This document shows positions 14,441 to 27,059 of a stretch of 64,000 bases of DNA, in pieces. This DNA is from Sipunculus nudus. Lineage: Eukaryota; Annelida; Sipuncula; Golfingiida; Sipunculidae. Location of the stretch: contig CM049306.1 of NCBI GenBank assembly GCA_026874595.1, positions 43,028,019 to 43,092,018 of the forward strand, in the 5' to 3' direction. Every line of letters starts with the position of its first letter. Position 1 is the stretch's first letter. The notes under the pieces are model-generated. The model was not told the origin of the DNA, searched no databases, and saw nothing but the letters and a program-made list of their open reading frames with translations. A program made the position numbers and the translations under genes.

Positions 14441-14686
14441 CTTAACTGCATAGTCTAAAGACCTCATATCTGTATAAAAATCAATGTGATAATATATTGT
14501 TTTATATTCCTTTCAATTCTTGTGCTTGTCACCTGATTTTACTCATATTTCATGGTGACATGATTTACATATACACATTCTAAAACAAACCACAATATAA
14601 TGAAAGTGAAGGACTTAATGATCAACAAACACCAGCTTTTATGGCCCTTCATTTGTTACAAATATGCCCAAAAACATATACAAGTA

Positions 14687-14862
14687 CAGTGGAACATGCC
14701 TGAAAGACCATCTCTGTAACAAGACCACCTGTCTATTAAGACCACCCTTCAAATAACAAAGTATTCACACTGGTTATAACTGACCTATCTAATAAGACCA
14801 CCTGTTAATAAAGACCACCTTTTGCTAGTCCAATGGGTGGTCTCATAAAACAGGTTTCACTG
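14687..14862. mobile_element. 176-bp TA-flanked MITE with AAGACCACC repeats
   Basis: Inverted ends CAGTGGAACATGCCTG (left) and the complement of CAGTGAAACCTG (right) are flanked by TA on each side (14685-14686 and 14863-14864), the target duplication of Tc1/mariner-pogo transposons. Inside, AAGACCACC recurs four times and is also inverted as GGGTGGTCTC. It is non-coding. Similar elements with this internal motif are, from memory, widespread in marine invertebrates. Confidence 0.75.
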
Positions 14863-15139
14863 TATCATGTATTTTCATCATTTGAACTTCTGGATTTTTT
14901 CTTAAAATGTGCATATAAAACATGAAAACCAGAAGGCATAATAATAACATATAATCATTATCCTATGATTTTTTTCATCATAATTAAACAGATATTGCCA
15001 CTAGCAGCTCATGGACAAACTCTTTAAAAGAATACAAACATATAACATAAATGCCTCCAAACACATGAAATGTAAAGGAATGCCAATTAAGAGATCAAGA
15101 TCCTACAGCTCTAGAGGGATGATGAGAAATATATTATTA

Positions 15140-15445
15140 ATATTTTGGCTATTCCCATAATTATTATTATTTTTATTATTATTAGTAGTATTCTTATTAT
15201 TAATTTTTTTAGCCGTATCCCCTTGACATTGACAAGAGACCTGTGTTTCAAGGTTTTAACATGTATGCAAAATAGAATACAAACAGGAATAACGCTTTTT
15301 TTTGGACCAGCCCAAATCCTCAAATTATAGTAGGGCTATCATTATTGTTTTCATTATTGATTATTGTTATTATTATTATAAATACAGTGTTTTTCATAAC
15401 CATTATTATTCTTATTCTTCTTTTTATTATTATTATAATTCAAGA
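15140..15445. repeat. Two TTA/ATT microsatellite tracts
   Basis: Imperfect TTATTA tracts occupy about 15157-15215 and 15340-15440, separated by about 120 bp of ordinary sequence. They create spurious isoleucine- and tyrosine-rich open frames on both strands. Confidence 0.75.
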
Positions 15446-15599
15446 CTTTATCATGACATTATGGGACAAGCAGGACTGGGAAATCATCAGTGTTATTGAT
15501 TCAGGCATCAGCTATAAGAATATATATCTTGTACTCAAAGCTACAGAATGGGTTTTTTTACAAGTTTTTATTAGATTACACATCCATATTCCAAATGTT

Positions 15600-15970
15600 T
15601 AGAACAGTCGGGAAACAGGAAACTAGGAAAGGCAGTTACCTTCCATTTGGCCATGACGTTTGTGGCTTTAAATCTGCTCATTATTTTGTTCCCTGGTATC
15701 AAACAAGGACATTTCCTTTGGCTGGGCCATTAATTTGTACTGGAGACTTCCTAAACATGTGGAATCCCCAGTCACGATAATGCCGCCTGTTTCTGTGGTG
15801 TACGAGCCATATTTGCCCCTGCCGAACTTTGCTGTGAGAGCCTACCATAAATCATGGAGGGGATTCAGGCAACCCCATCTAATATTGATTCAACGTGAAG
15901 AATTAGACGCAAAAACAAATCTCTCAGCACTGTGAAACTCGAGGGTCTCACAGCAAATAAAACGAGTGGA
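15600..15970. other. Mixed-composition island, possible conserved noncoding DNA
   Basis: The text has few simple repeats, more GC than its flanks and several CpGs (15770-15960). Open frames of 96 codons (15490-15780) and 66 codons (15735-15935) overlap it in different frames, and neither shows a domain. A regulatory element is more likely than an exon, but neither is shown. Confidence 0.22.
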
Positions 15971-16205
15971 CATAAGGCGGTGCTGGTCTTGACAACATTA
16001 AGAGGCTAAAACTAGAGAAGCCAAAATCAGTTTTGTTTTCAAGGATCCCAGCTAAAATCAAGTGTTGACTTAGAAGATTACCTTTAATTTAAATTCCTCT
16101 GATAAAAAGAACTTTATTTCATTCCATCCTCTGAGCATCAGTCAACAATTTACTGCTTGTGGTGGGAATTGATTGTAAAATCATATTTGATGATTGAAGG
16201 ATAAG

Positions 16206-16310
16206 AGATAACCAATGATCGATTATCAATTGATTACTTAATGTACCATCTATATTACTGTGAAATTTGGTGTATAAAAATAAAACTAAAATATTGACTG
16301 AGTAAATTCA
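16206..16310. repeat. Second copy of the ATCGATTATCAAT repeat
   Basis: About 100 bp align with 12155-12250, sharing ATGATCGATTATCAAT, then TATATTAC, TGAAATT and AAAATATTGAC in the same order. Only the left part of the element is present. Confidence 0.55.
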
Positions 16311-17761
16311 GTCTACAACTTGTAAATCATGCTGAAAGGTCAAGGTATTGAGAATGTTGTTGACATACTCATTGCAGAAGGTTAAGTTTACATATACAAT
16401 CTGACATTATTTTACAAATGACCACCCAATACTATCAAATTTTAAATAAAATATTATTAAGAAGCAAAAAGAACCAAAGATAGATGCATGCAGCTAGAAG
16501 AGTGAAATACAGCAAAATGATAGGATTTACTGAAAAATATTGATGACATTCATCTGATCAAACTGAAACTAAGTCATAATAATGGTCTGTGCAGACAGAT
16601 ATGTATTTTAAAAAATTATGAACTTATAAAAATTTTTTATTTAATATTTAAAAATTTAATTATAAAAATCTAATTAATGTCTTTTGATTAAATTTCAATT
16701 AGGAGTACACACATGAAGGAAGTAAGGACTTAAACAAATTTTCGCAGCAATGTAGCCATGTATTTTTATTATTATATACTGTTACTAGCCATTTACCCTT
16801 AATTCAACCATGTGACTGCAATAACTGAGTTTTATTCCATAATGACATCTTGCTAGGAGAAATACTTATTTTATAAAATTATTAAAAGCCTATCCTGATT
16901 TACCATATGCAACACTGACTAAAGACCACTACTGGTATGTATTACTAGAAACTGTACATAAGCAATAAACTAAATTATGCTCAAACAACACAATAAACAT
17001 AAATAAAACTTAATCCTAAACACATTAAATATAAAACAGAGACACTGGTAAATCTAAAGTCATATGAATAGGATAATTAAAAATACATTTCCCATATATA
17101 AATATGATCTGAAAGGAAAGAAAAATGTAGCAACAGGCACGGTGACCCTAAAGTACATTTACCCATATATGTCATATGTGAACCCAAGAATATGGATAGT
17201 TGCGTGTGGTAAGCCACCTAGGCCAGCATATTTTGCAGACCCTAAATCCTACTTAAGCCCTTCAAGGTTAAATATGTGCTTCCCTGATGGCACATGAAAT
17301 ACTGCCCCAGCTCATATATATCCACACAAAAACAGCTCTTGCCGGGGCTTCTCTGTCATACAGAGACCATAAGCGGCAATTTGGTGCCGCTGAAATTTTT
17401 ACTGCTTTAAATGATTGTACCATTTTTCTTCCAACCACATTTACAGGATCATGAAACATGTCTCTCGGCAGTGTACAGCCATCTTAAAAAGGTGTTTATT
17501 TGCAATTACATCATGCTTGTGCTAAAGAGAATCTGTAACACCTGTTTTAAATTATCATCCTGAGGACTGGCTGGCTTACCTGAAAAACTGTTGTGTTTTC
17601 TGTGAAGGATTTTCTCTAAAAAAAAGTTAGATTGCACTGAGCGATGACAAACCTCCACCAAGATTCTATATCACCAGATTAAAACATCAGGATCAAACTT
17701 TAGTGTGTGATGTGATAGGACAGGATATATGAGAATCCTAGCTGTGACCAATGTATGACAT
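16311..17761. other. AT-rich unique sequence, no feature seen
   Basis: A slightly GC-richer patch lies at 17200-17400, with short open frames on both strands (17064-17297 and 17268-17459). No domain, splice pair or repeat could be supported. Confidence 0.45.
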
Positions 17762-17831
17762 GGTTCACTAACTCAATGGCTGAATCACTGGTTTACAACC
17801 AGTATAACTGCCTTCAGTTAGATCTCACCTT
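17762..17831 (+). repeat. Degraded tRNA-like sequence (Val-TAC-like)
   Basis: From GGTTCAC the text runs through an A-box-like CTAACTCAATGGCTGAATCA and then a clean anticodon arm, CTGGTTTACAACCAG (17788-17802). The arm has a 4-bp stem and 7-base loop with TAC in the anticodon position. A degenerate T-arm, CAGTTAGATCTCACC, follows. The acceptor stem does not pair, so this is a tRNA pseudogene or SINE head rather than a working tRNA. Confidence 0.35.
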
Positions 17832-17949
17832 CATCTCAAATATTTCATTTAGAGATTCACAATTAAAACTCCCTTGACACTAGTACCTGAAGACAGTCTT
17901 AAATATCCTATCTCCTTTACACATAAACATATATTATGGTGTCCCACAT

Positions 17950-18249
17950 TAGGCCCAAAAAATAAAAGGTATGGTTCTCAGGCACGCCCGCGACAACTTT
18001 AATTTTTATTTTTTATTTTGATTTTCATATTTCAAGAAGATAAAATAATACAATTTTGATCAGATTTCCTTTGTTATGTAGTTCTTTTACCTGTTTGGTA
18101 AAAAATGTCTGTTATTTTCATGATTTTCCCTGATCATATGACATTTTTATTGAAACATACAAAAAGGTAAAAATAAAATATGGCCAGCCCACACTGGTTT
18201 CTGAAAAAAGTGCCTAAGAACCAAACCTTTTTATTTTTTTGGCCTTACC
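17950..18249. mobile_element. MITE family 1, intact copy
   Basis: Same family and orientation as 10498-10797. Left end AGGCCC, A run, AGGTATGGTTCTCAGGCAC; right end CCTAAGAACCAAACC, T run, GGCCTTAC. The shared interior includes TTTCAAGAAGATAAAAT and CCTGATCATATGACATTTTT. Non-coding, about 300 bp. Confidence 0.8.
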
Positions 18250-19069
18250 TGTAAAATTTTAGGAAATGGTCCTTGGGGTATACCCCTAGGGCTCTAAAGT
18301 ATTTCATCACAATCTGTTGATAACTTTTTGCTTCACAATGCAGGGAAAAACTTATCTGATATTGGAAATGAAGGATAATTAAATCTGCAGCTTTGTATAA
18401 ACTGCAGCAATAAATATGCACTCTAGTCTTGTCAAACATATTTTACACTGCTATAGTTGTGGTAATCATTCTGTGTACAAACATTTCCAGCCATTAATTG
18501 TTTACCATGGTACTCTGGATGTGTTCTACCTTTTTCAGTTTTGAAAATATACCTAGTCATTAATAGTGCTTTAAGTGCAAGGTATTAAATAAGAATTAAT
18601 CCTACAGCGATTGACAGAAAATTTCCTGAAAATATGATTTGACAAGAAGATGTATGGTTGATATATGGTTGCTTCACTGGTCAGCTCTGCCTGTAGGAAT
18701 GGTGGCTCCATTCACTGTACAATTGTGTATGCACACAGGGAAACCTTCACCATGAACAGAAATTTAAACACAATGGCTCCCTCAATACTAGTGAATGAAA
18801 AGAGTGTTGATTGCCAAAGCTTAGGATGATAATTGAAGAAGCCTTTACAAAAAACACATATTAACATGGTGGTCAAGATTAGATTTAAAGTTTAAAGTTT
18901 ATATCCCTTGGCTGGTTACACCATCCCTTCACATAATTTCATCAAAATTATTTCACAAATTTTGGCTAACAGACAGACCAACCAATGTCATCAAAATGCA
19001 ATACCAGGGCCACCTGTCCTAGGCACAATAATGCCTTAAAAAATACATGGGAGTAGTGTGAACAAGGCT
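18250..19069. other. AT-rich unique sequence, no feature seen
   Basis: No gene or repeat could be supported. Confidence 0.5.
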
Positions 19070-19310
19070 TATGAGTTACGCAGCTGGTACTTTCTCGCTG
19101 ATTCTACATCTGAGAGAATCCAGAACAGGTGTTAGCGAGGGTGGCTTATGGCTCACTAATCACACAATGGAGGGGGAATTAAAAGGTCATAATTCAACAA
19201 CAGTCACATGACTGCACTCGCTGACCTGGAGGCATTAACCTACAGATCTAACCTTGGTATGGACATTAGTGTTATTACCTTCCCACCACAACAAGACAGA
19301 ATCAGCAAAT
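19070..19310. other. Mixed-composition island, possible conserved noncoding DNA
   Basis: About 240 bp of balanced composition with dense non-repetitive text, set in AT-rich flanks. No open frame of note. Constraint is only suspected. Confidence 0.22.
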
Positions 19311-20039
19311 GGAAATATTCAATTGCTAATGGAAAGCTTTTCCTGATTAAAACATTCAACCTCAAAAACCACAAAATGTAATTTAAACAAATTACAAACA
19401 AGGGAATCAAAGGCTATTTTTAAATTCCTGACACTTATATTTGACATTTAAACCCTAATTCTAAATCAGTCTAAAAGCTTTCACTTCTGGTGAAACTTGT
19501 CCCTTTTTAAGGACAATGAAATCAGCCTGTCCTGTTTTTGTAAAGATTACACCAAGCACAGAAGGTGGAATTTTCTAAACAATAAATATTTGATTCATTG
19601 TGTATCCTAACAAGTGAGAAATATTTTGTCACAAATATGTATAATAAAATTAATTTTAAAAACATCAGCTTCATGACTGAGTATACAGCTAAGAAAATGA
19701 AAGGCTATTTATTTAACAACTGTTTTTATTAAAACTGTATAAAGCTAAACATATCTCATTTCCAAATAACTTGACATTATTAATCATTTAATTAAGTTTA
19801 TACATTGCATAAAGCTACCATACACTATCAGCCTATGCAAAGTCTACAAGAACAAGAAAATTGTTTCATGCACTTATTCTAAATGCAAACAAGGATTTTT
19901 TTCTGTGGCTTTTTCCATATGTTTTCTTCCAGACTCAAGCAGACAGATCATTTTACACACTGATCATTATTTCATTTCACACTCCTGGGCACTACGACAA
20001 ATTAGCTCTTAACAGCAGAAATTGAGAAAGCTCACATAC
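19311..20039. other. AT-rich unique sequence, no feature seen
   Basis: Nothing could be supported beyond low-GC sequence. Confidence 0.5.
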
Positions 20040-20480
20040 TGACCATGCAAAATGTGCTGGTTGGGGGGCGCCAGCTTCTATCGGACGTGATTTTTCACCC
20101 CTTGACACTGCTACTTTTCTGACATTCTGAACCAAGCCGAGAGGAAAGCTACTCGTTTAATGGCCCTAATTCACCATCAAACCTGAGAAAAGAGTTACTT
20201 CATCATATCAATAAACTCGAAGAGATGGATCTCACCTAGGTTACCACACACGCGGCCGGAGGCTGCCACGAGGTGAGGAAGCTGTGAGCCTCACCTAATG
20301 GAGTCTCTGATGAGGGGAGATGTCGGTCTGTTCTTCTGATATTAATGGCAGCCTCAACAGAGTATAATACAGAGAACTAAATGACAGGCAACGGAAATAT
20401 GCCAGGACCAAGCTAATGTTGCCTTCCTTGCCTGGAGTCTGTCACTTGTTCACTTTGACGAGAGCAATGTCCCCTTTCAT
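20040..20480. other. GC-richer island, possible conserved noncoding DNA
   Basis: One of the most distinct composition changes in the first half: it includes GGGGGGCGCCAGC (20065), CACGCGGCCGGAGGC (20248) and other CpG-rich text over about 440 bp. Stops occur in all frames and no splice-bounded exon was convincing. A distal enhancer is a reasonable guess. Confidence 0.28.
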
Positions 20481-21607
20481 GTTGGAGACCTGGCATTAAA
20501 TGTTCATGGGACTTCTTCTGTTTTATATTTAGATGTATCCCCCAAGTATCTATTCATATATTTCATTAAACTGACTTTAACCAAAGCTTCGAAAGTAAAA
20601 AAATGATAAAAAGTGCAGTTTTATAGACAACAATATATTACATTGTATTGTATTGTAGCACATAATCTGGTGTACATATATATGGTTATTTAAGTATACA
20701 GCAAAGGATTCTGAGTAATCTTCATTTTTTAAACAACTGATGGATACAAGTATTTTTGGTTAAGCAGAGTTATGAATTTCATAATAATTATTTTAAAAGA
20801 ATTGTCTACCATATGAACATGTATATTCCTTGAAAGAAAATTTAACATTTGCATTAATTCCAGGAAAAATTAGAATGATTAGATGTCCTGGAATAACAAA
20901 GAATACTCAATTCCCCCCTCCCCCCCCCCCCCCCCCCCCAAAAAAAATGGAATTAATTTTTACAGGAAAGAAGTGAAATTCTTATTTTCCCAATAAAAGG
21001 GTAAGCCTTCTAATTTGTCTAAAAAGGAAATGGAAGTCTAATTGGCCCCACAAAAAACCAGAATTCTGATAAAGAGTTATTTTGGAAAGTTTTGCCAGCT
21101 TAGAATTTAAGTTTATGCCAGATAATTCTCCATAATTCTGAAAAGATTCTAAAAATCAGCAAATCTTTATTTTTCTTTCCATACAATATCACTGTTTATC
21201 AGTCACAGTTATCTTGAGAACAGATCTTCAAAGGAATAAAAGTTGACGCTATTAATTTAGTAATTTAATGGTTCAGGTGGGTCTGCTCATATTTTTATCT
21301 ACTGTCTTATTCTTATGAATTATCAAACAGAACTGGCTTTTACAATGATGCTTTTTAATTTCAGCTAGCAACTTTATGAATTTTTAATCACAAACCAGCA
21401 ACATGTTTTTTGAAGCATTCATGTGAATTATCATTAACAAGACACAATCCTGAATTATTTAATGTTTTAATCAGGAAACCCGTGAATTTTGTACTGGTGA
21501 CGCAAGCAAAACCTATGGCAAAATTTATGATGAATATTGTTCACTTCCAGGCATCACTGTGGATTGGTCACAGTTAATTTATGATGGTTTATTTTAATTT
21601 GTATTCA
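20481..21607. other. AT-rich unique sequence with a poly-C run
   Basis: A near-pure C run lies at 20913-20939, followed by an A run. Otherwise no feature was found. Confidence 0.6.
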
Positions 21608-21950
21608 TAAAAGGTAAAGGTAGCATATTTATAGTCTGATATCATGAACAATTTCTACTTCATCTGACTTCACTTTCTTGATTTTTCAAGCCTTTTCATT
21701 CTTGTTGATTGTCTTGGCTTCCTCAGGAGAATACAACCCATACTGATACAGCCACAATAGGCTACATGAAGTAACTCATTACCTACATTTGCCTGCCACC
21801 TACGACGATGCAGTACCGATATAATCCTGCGAGATGAGGCCACACCCTTGTGGTAAAAACCATCCCCAGGGGTTTTATAGCTGGGAGTATAGTCTGCACA
21901 GGAACAGAACTTACAACTTTTGGTCACAAATCTAGCGCTTTTTTTAGTAG
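21608..21950 (-). mobile_element. tRNA-derived SINE family B, copy 1
   Basis: About 340 bp that align along their length with 61784-62120, also on the minus strand. Shared text includes ATAGTCTGATATCA, CATCTGACTT, ATACAACCCA and CTACATTTGCCT. The tRNA-like head lies at the right-hand side (minus-strand start) around 21900-21940, more decayed than in the other copy. The plus-strand beginning AAAGGTAAAGG would be the SINE 3' tail. No coding capacity; movement would need LINE enzymes. Confidence 0.6.
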
Positions 21951-22012
21951 TGTTGGGAATATGTTTTATAATTTCATGGAAACAGAAACTGACAGATCAC
22001 ACCAGAAACACG

Positions 22013-22440
22013 GAAGAGCAGAAACAGATTGAGCATAGCAGAAACAGAAGAAAACTGACAGACTGCAGAAGAAACTTGGTAAATTAAAAAACAGCATATT
22101 AGAAACAGAGGAAAACTGACAAATCAAGCACAGCAGAAAAAGAGAACAGCAGAAACAGTGCACAGTAAAAATAGTGCACAGCAGAAACAGGGCAAAGCAG
22201 AAATAGTGCACAGCAGAAACAGGGCACAGCAGAAATAGTGCACAGCAGAAACAGGGCACAGCAGAAATAGTTACAGCAGAAACAGGGCACAGCAGAAATA
22301 GTGCACAGCAGAAACAGAGCATTGTAGAAAAAACACAGTATGCAGATACTGAGCAGTACAGAAAAAGGACACGTCAGGAACTGAGCACATAAAGCAACAG
22401 ACCATTGCAGAAACAGATTTCAGAAAGAAACACAGCACTG
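22013..22440. repeat. 16-bp minisatellite, unit CAGCAGAAACAGGGCA
   Basis: Units alternate between CAGCAGAAACAGGGCA and CAGCAGAAATAGTGCA, most regular at 22136-22320, with decayed units out to about 22440. The alternation suggests a 32-bp higher-order unit. It produces a spurious 118-codon minus-strand frame rich in Cys, Leu and Phe (21966-22322) that is an artefact of the repeat. Confidence 0.9.
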
Positions 22441-22959
22441 CAACAGATCTCCTACAGGGGATTGATTTTATGCATGTATACAGTATCTTGGAGGGCCCAG
22501 GAGAACTAGCAGGAGTTCACACGGACAGAAATATGTTGGCACTTTACTTGTGAATCCTAAGTGTTTCTCTGATGGAACTGATGAACTATTTCAGATCCTA
22601 ATTTACAAGACCACTACCATCTCTAGGGGTGCCACTCACAGAGAATGCAGCCTGATTTATTTTTTTCCTTCCCACCACATCATATATATCACAAGTCCTG
22701 GGGACAAAATGGCTTCATTATACATGGCATATACACGTTTGAACCTACCGGGTAACTATAAGTCCTGATATTTTGCTTGCCCAGTGAGGGTACTCTCATT
22801 AATATTTAGTAATATGGAGTGCCATCCACTGAACCTTCACTGAGTGGCCATATTTCTGTATATTTCTTATTTTTTAATATTTGATTTCTCCAATAAGTGT
22901 TGTGAGATAGTCTACTTGTTCTCTTCTAACCTTTCCTTAAAAGAAATGAATGTATTTCT
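22441..22959. other. AT-rich unique sequence, no feature seen
   Basis: Nothing could be supported. Confidence 0.5.
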
Positions 22960-23650
22960 TCTCATCATTGAAGTAAAGACATGAGATTATGAGTTTAAAC
23001 TCTAATAACAAATGATGATGATGTCTCCACACCTGAATTAACTCTAACCCCATTCACACAGGATAAATCTGGCTTAATCTATCCAAATCTAGCTCCTGCC
23101 TTTTTTCATAATATATTGACCATGTGTCTACCTAAGTGGCCATTTAAACTTCTCTTATAGGGGCACAATCATCAATAAGGCATGTTGAACGAGGCCACAA
23201 CAAGGCCTAAACTAACTTGGCCTAAAAATGTAAAACCTGTTCCTGCTGGCCGAAACAAAGCATGTTGCGACGCACAATGGGAATCCGGTCACGCAGCCTT
23301 ATAGTAAACAGACACACATGGACTGTGTTTACCAACACACAGGGTCATAACAAGGTGTTATACAGCTGTATGCGGGGTACTGAGACCATGTGCTGGGACA
23401 GTTTTGCTGGAAAAACTTTTGTATCAAGCAAAACTGAACTGATATTGTGAAAGAATAGGCATAATATAGCCCCTGATTATGTCCCTTTACAGATGATGTC
23501 ACCACACCTGAATTAACTTTAGCCCCATTTACACTGGAAAAATCTGGCTCAGTCTATTATAATTTAGCTCATGCCACATTTCATCTTTTATTTACAATGT
23601 GTCTACCTAATTGCCATATTTAAGCTCGGTCCAAACCTTTCCTTGAATTT
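22960..23650 (+). repeat. Pair of direct repeats of about 140 bp
   Basis: Sequence at about 23012-23150 recurs at about 23492-23630, sharing CACACCTGAATTAACT, then AGCCCCATT or ACCCCATT, AAATCTGGCT, TTAGCTC or CTAGCTC, and TGTGTCTACCTAA. The roughly 330 bp between them are not repeated. They are two copies of a dispersed family or a decayed tandem duplication. Confidence 0.6.
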
Positions 23651-24323
23651 ATGCTAGGAAATCCAGTGAGATCTAAAACTGCGCATGTACAGTAGTGGCC
23701 GATGGTGCCAGACTGCTCAAGATCTAGAGTGGGTAGCTCGAGAAGTAGCACATTTACTCCAGTTTGATTTATATGAGAAATTCACAAAGTTCTAAACACA
23801 GTGCGTGCTAGAATCTAGACCCACCTAAAACTGTTGGTCTAGTTTAGATCTTAGACCGCTCTAAACTTGAACCCAGAATTTTTCAGCCAAGATCTAGCAT
23901 ATCTGGAGAATCAACAGCAGTCTTGATTTTGTGTGTAAAAGGGGCTATTTTCATGTTTCATGTCTTTTTAATCTAATAGTTTTCATATATCCCTGTAATT
24001 TTTTTACCCAAGCAGCCAAAAAAGGCACTGAATGACAAATCCTTTGACTTTCACTTAGAGCCTGGAGCCCGGATAACCACACAATTGCGACTTGGCTTGC
24101 AAAATGTTGGCTGACTTAAACTTACCTGAAACCATATTCATTTGACCATGTTTAAAAAATCTATTATATCTAAAGAAATCATCTATATTTTGTGGGACAT
24201 ATTACATCCATTTTACATTTAACTAGTTTGTGATATAATATTGAGTACATGTTGTGATATAATTGAGTACATGTATAGTCTATCCTTGTGGTTTCATAAG
24301 CCAACATTTTCATACTTCAAGAA
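23651..24323. other. Unique sequence with clustered AGATCTAGA-type motifs
   Basis: Between 23690 and 23905 the text is rich in GATCTAG, TCTAGAC and TTAGACC, giving several short local palindromes, but no clear element boundaries were seen. The rest shows no feature. Confidence 0.35.
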
Positions 24324-24575
24324 TCACACCTTTTCCTTTCAGCGACAAGAATCAAAGGCAGAACCAAAACATTTGTTTCGGGCTTTTTTAATGTAAAAGA
24401 TTTACCTTTTTGTATTAATTTTTCTCAAGCCAAGCTGAACTACACAAAATTGGCTCATTCGTGCTTAATGAAATATTGGTTGCACCTCCTGATACACTCA
24501 TCTGGCACAGGTTAATCTAAACTCAGTTGGCAGCGACGCTAAATGGCAGCAGCACTGGGCCCTATTTTGACCAAC
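24324..24575 (+). repeat. Ancient dispersed noncoding element, copy 1
   Basis: Aligns in order with the minus strand of 63505-63240. Shared blocks are CCTTTCAG-GACAAGAA, ACATTTGTTT-GGGC, TTTTTCTCAAGCCAA-CTG, CAAAAT--GCTCA, TAATGAAATA and AAATGGCAGCAG. Identity is high in blocks and poor between them. It has no open frame and no tRNA head or inverted ends I can see. It may be a very old SINE or a duplicated regulatory sequence. Confidence 0.6.
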
Positions 24576-27059
24576 CATCAATGCCTTCTGTTCCTTGAGG
24601 AACAAGGCATATGACCTTTTTGATTATGACCTTGTCGCAGGGTCCTACAATAGGGAAACCCCCTTAACCCACAAATTTTGGGTCTAGTGACAAGTTCAGT
24701 GAACTACCAGTAGTCACTGAAACAAGATGTCAGGATTAGTTCTAATACTGTCATGTATGATTCTTTAACAATTAGTTATCAGACTCCCAAAGCTTACATA
24801 CCTCAGACATAACTGAGCTGGAAATCTTGACAAAACATGTAATGAAACAAAATGAAGCAACCCATGAACAATTTTCTTGGTCAATACTTGTCTGTCACTT
24901 TTTTATAGACTGTAAGATTAATCTTAATGGTTTATGTTGATTGTATTGGGGTAAATGCAATCTTTCTAATTTTCCATTCTCAGAATGATTATACATATGT
25001 CATGTTAAACAAGTTTCACTTTCACAGGTGCCTTCCAATGTAACACCTTCAGTAATGAATTTAATCTGCACATTTATGCATGTTTGTTAGCAATTCCTTA
25101 GCATCATTTTGCATCTAATCGGACAGATGTTCAAATTTATTCCTTTGACATTTTCTTAATGTGGTCTGGTGCTGGTTCATGGCTTTCACCTTTAAGAGAA
25201 GCCTGTAAATACCTGGTCAGGAACCAGACCATACTTGTACCTGATGGTTGCTTAGGAACACCATGGCCAAACCCTTTCAACAAGTCACCAGTGAAGCAAG
25301 ATTATTAATATTACTTGGATAATCTCAAAACTTTCTTTGGTAGTCTTTACCTATTCTGTTAATTTTACATGGGCACTAAGCCATCCATTTAGCTTTGTCA
25401 CAACTCGCAAAGCAGATTTATACTTCAGGTTCCAATATATATAAACTGACTTAATTTAAAATTCAGCAAGTTTACATTATCATGAATACTGAATGGTTCT
25501 AGAATCTAATCACATGCGTGTTTCACAAATTAGCAGAACTACAATGAATCATGGATCGAGATCTGTATATCAGCAGCAACAAAAGGCCTGAGAAAAACCT
25601 TTGATACAATATGACAAACAGAAAGTGCCACATTACTGAAAAGAGTTCTTAATTCTGGCCTGATTAATACTTGAAAGTCAGAACCCATATACTCATGTAA
25701 GCCAACAAGTCATGGTAATTTCTGGTTTAATTTATAGTAGTTAAGGTCTTAATTAAGCTACAAGTAGACAAAAGAGTAAACAAATGTGAAGGTGATAAAA
25801 ATCAATTCTATGTTAATATCAATAAAGCATTTTGATATGCATATAGGCCAACATGAGTGGGAGCAGTCAATGTAAAGGAATTTCTAATAGTTCAGGGTAG
25901 CGGTTCAGAGGGCAGTCCTATGCATCCGTAATGGAATTCCTGAAATTATGTCACAAAGCAAAAGTGCCAGAAATGTACAGATGCTGTTTAGTTTTGGTGA
26001 TATGCACAGATTGGTTGAATTTAAAAATTAAAGCAAGAATGTTTATATAATGCCACATATCTGTATCATCAGGACACTTAAATGGTTAGCAAACATGTGG
26101 CCATAAATTTCATATCAATAGAAATGTGAGACACAGAAGGGAAGTAACTTTAAATACCGGTATGCCTAGTGACATATTCTCTATTATCAAACAATTACAG
26201 TGAATTCACCAAATGAAACCAACATTCCTGTAATGTTAAAGTGCTGAAAAGACTATAAATCGCAGGTTGCATCCCTTATATGGAAACTTTAGTCATGCTG
26301 GTGGGCATGTTCCCATATATATTTGCTAATGCTTCAAGCAACTAAAAGGCCTTGAACCTTTTTACAAAAAGAGAAGAAAAAACATAAATTTTTCAGTATC
26401 ACTTAAATTTACCTAAATGCTCAAACTGACTTGTTATTATATTTAGTGCAATGTTTTTGTATGCAATAAAGATACAAAAATATTGTTCTGTAAGAATGTC
26501 TGTTAAATCAGTTTGTGAGAAATGAGTTCCCTATTTTGTGTAATCAGCTCATGTACGAGCTTCTGAGAAATATATTGGTCAACCTGCATTGACTGATATA
26601 CTGAAAAATGTGGCAGACCCTAGTATTCTTAAGTGTCCGGGTCATCATGAGAGTCAATGTGCTTAAAGGCAAAATTTTATAAATATACCAGTGTTTCTTT
26701 TCCATGCCTTTCCAAACATTCATAGCAAGTTTCATAACTAGACAAGGAATAGAAAATCATCAAATCTTGTACTGGGAAATAAAAACATTTTTGTAAATCA
26801 AGAAACTAAAGTACAAAAATATCTATAATATTTTTTTCTTTCAGTTAATGACTTTGCATATTTTCTAAGATTTAAGGACTAACATTACCTTTAAACAAGT
26901 AATTTATATTCACAGAGGCAACATGACGAATCATTCATGCAGTATGCATATGCATGCAAAAATTAGGCTTTATCCAGGCATTTCTGTAGGCTCCAAGTCC
27001 AAGTGAATCAATTTAATTTTAACAAAACTGCCACTCCATAATTACACAAAATAGCCCAT
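24576..27059. other. AT-rich unique sequence, no feature seen
   Basis: No gene, repeat pair or RNA could be supported over about 2.5 kb. Short open frames are featureless. Confidence 0.45.

Noticed and set aside
17762-17831. A working tRNA-Val gene
   Set aside because: The anticodon arm is good but the acceptor stem does not pair and the T arm is degenerate.
21966-22322. 118-codon minus-strand frame rich in Cys, Leu and Phe
   Set aside because: It is a translation of the 16-bp minisatellite, whose dimer of 32 bases lacks stops in this frame by chance.
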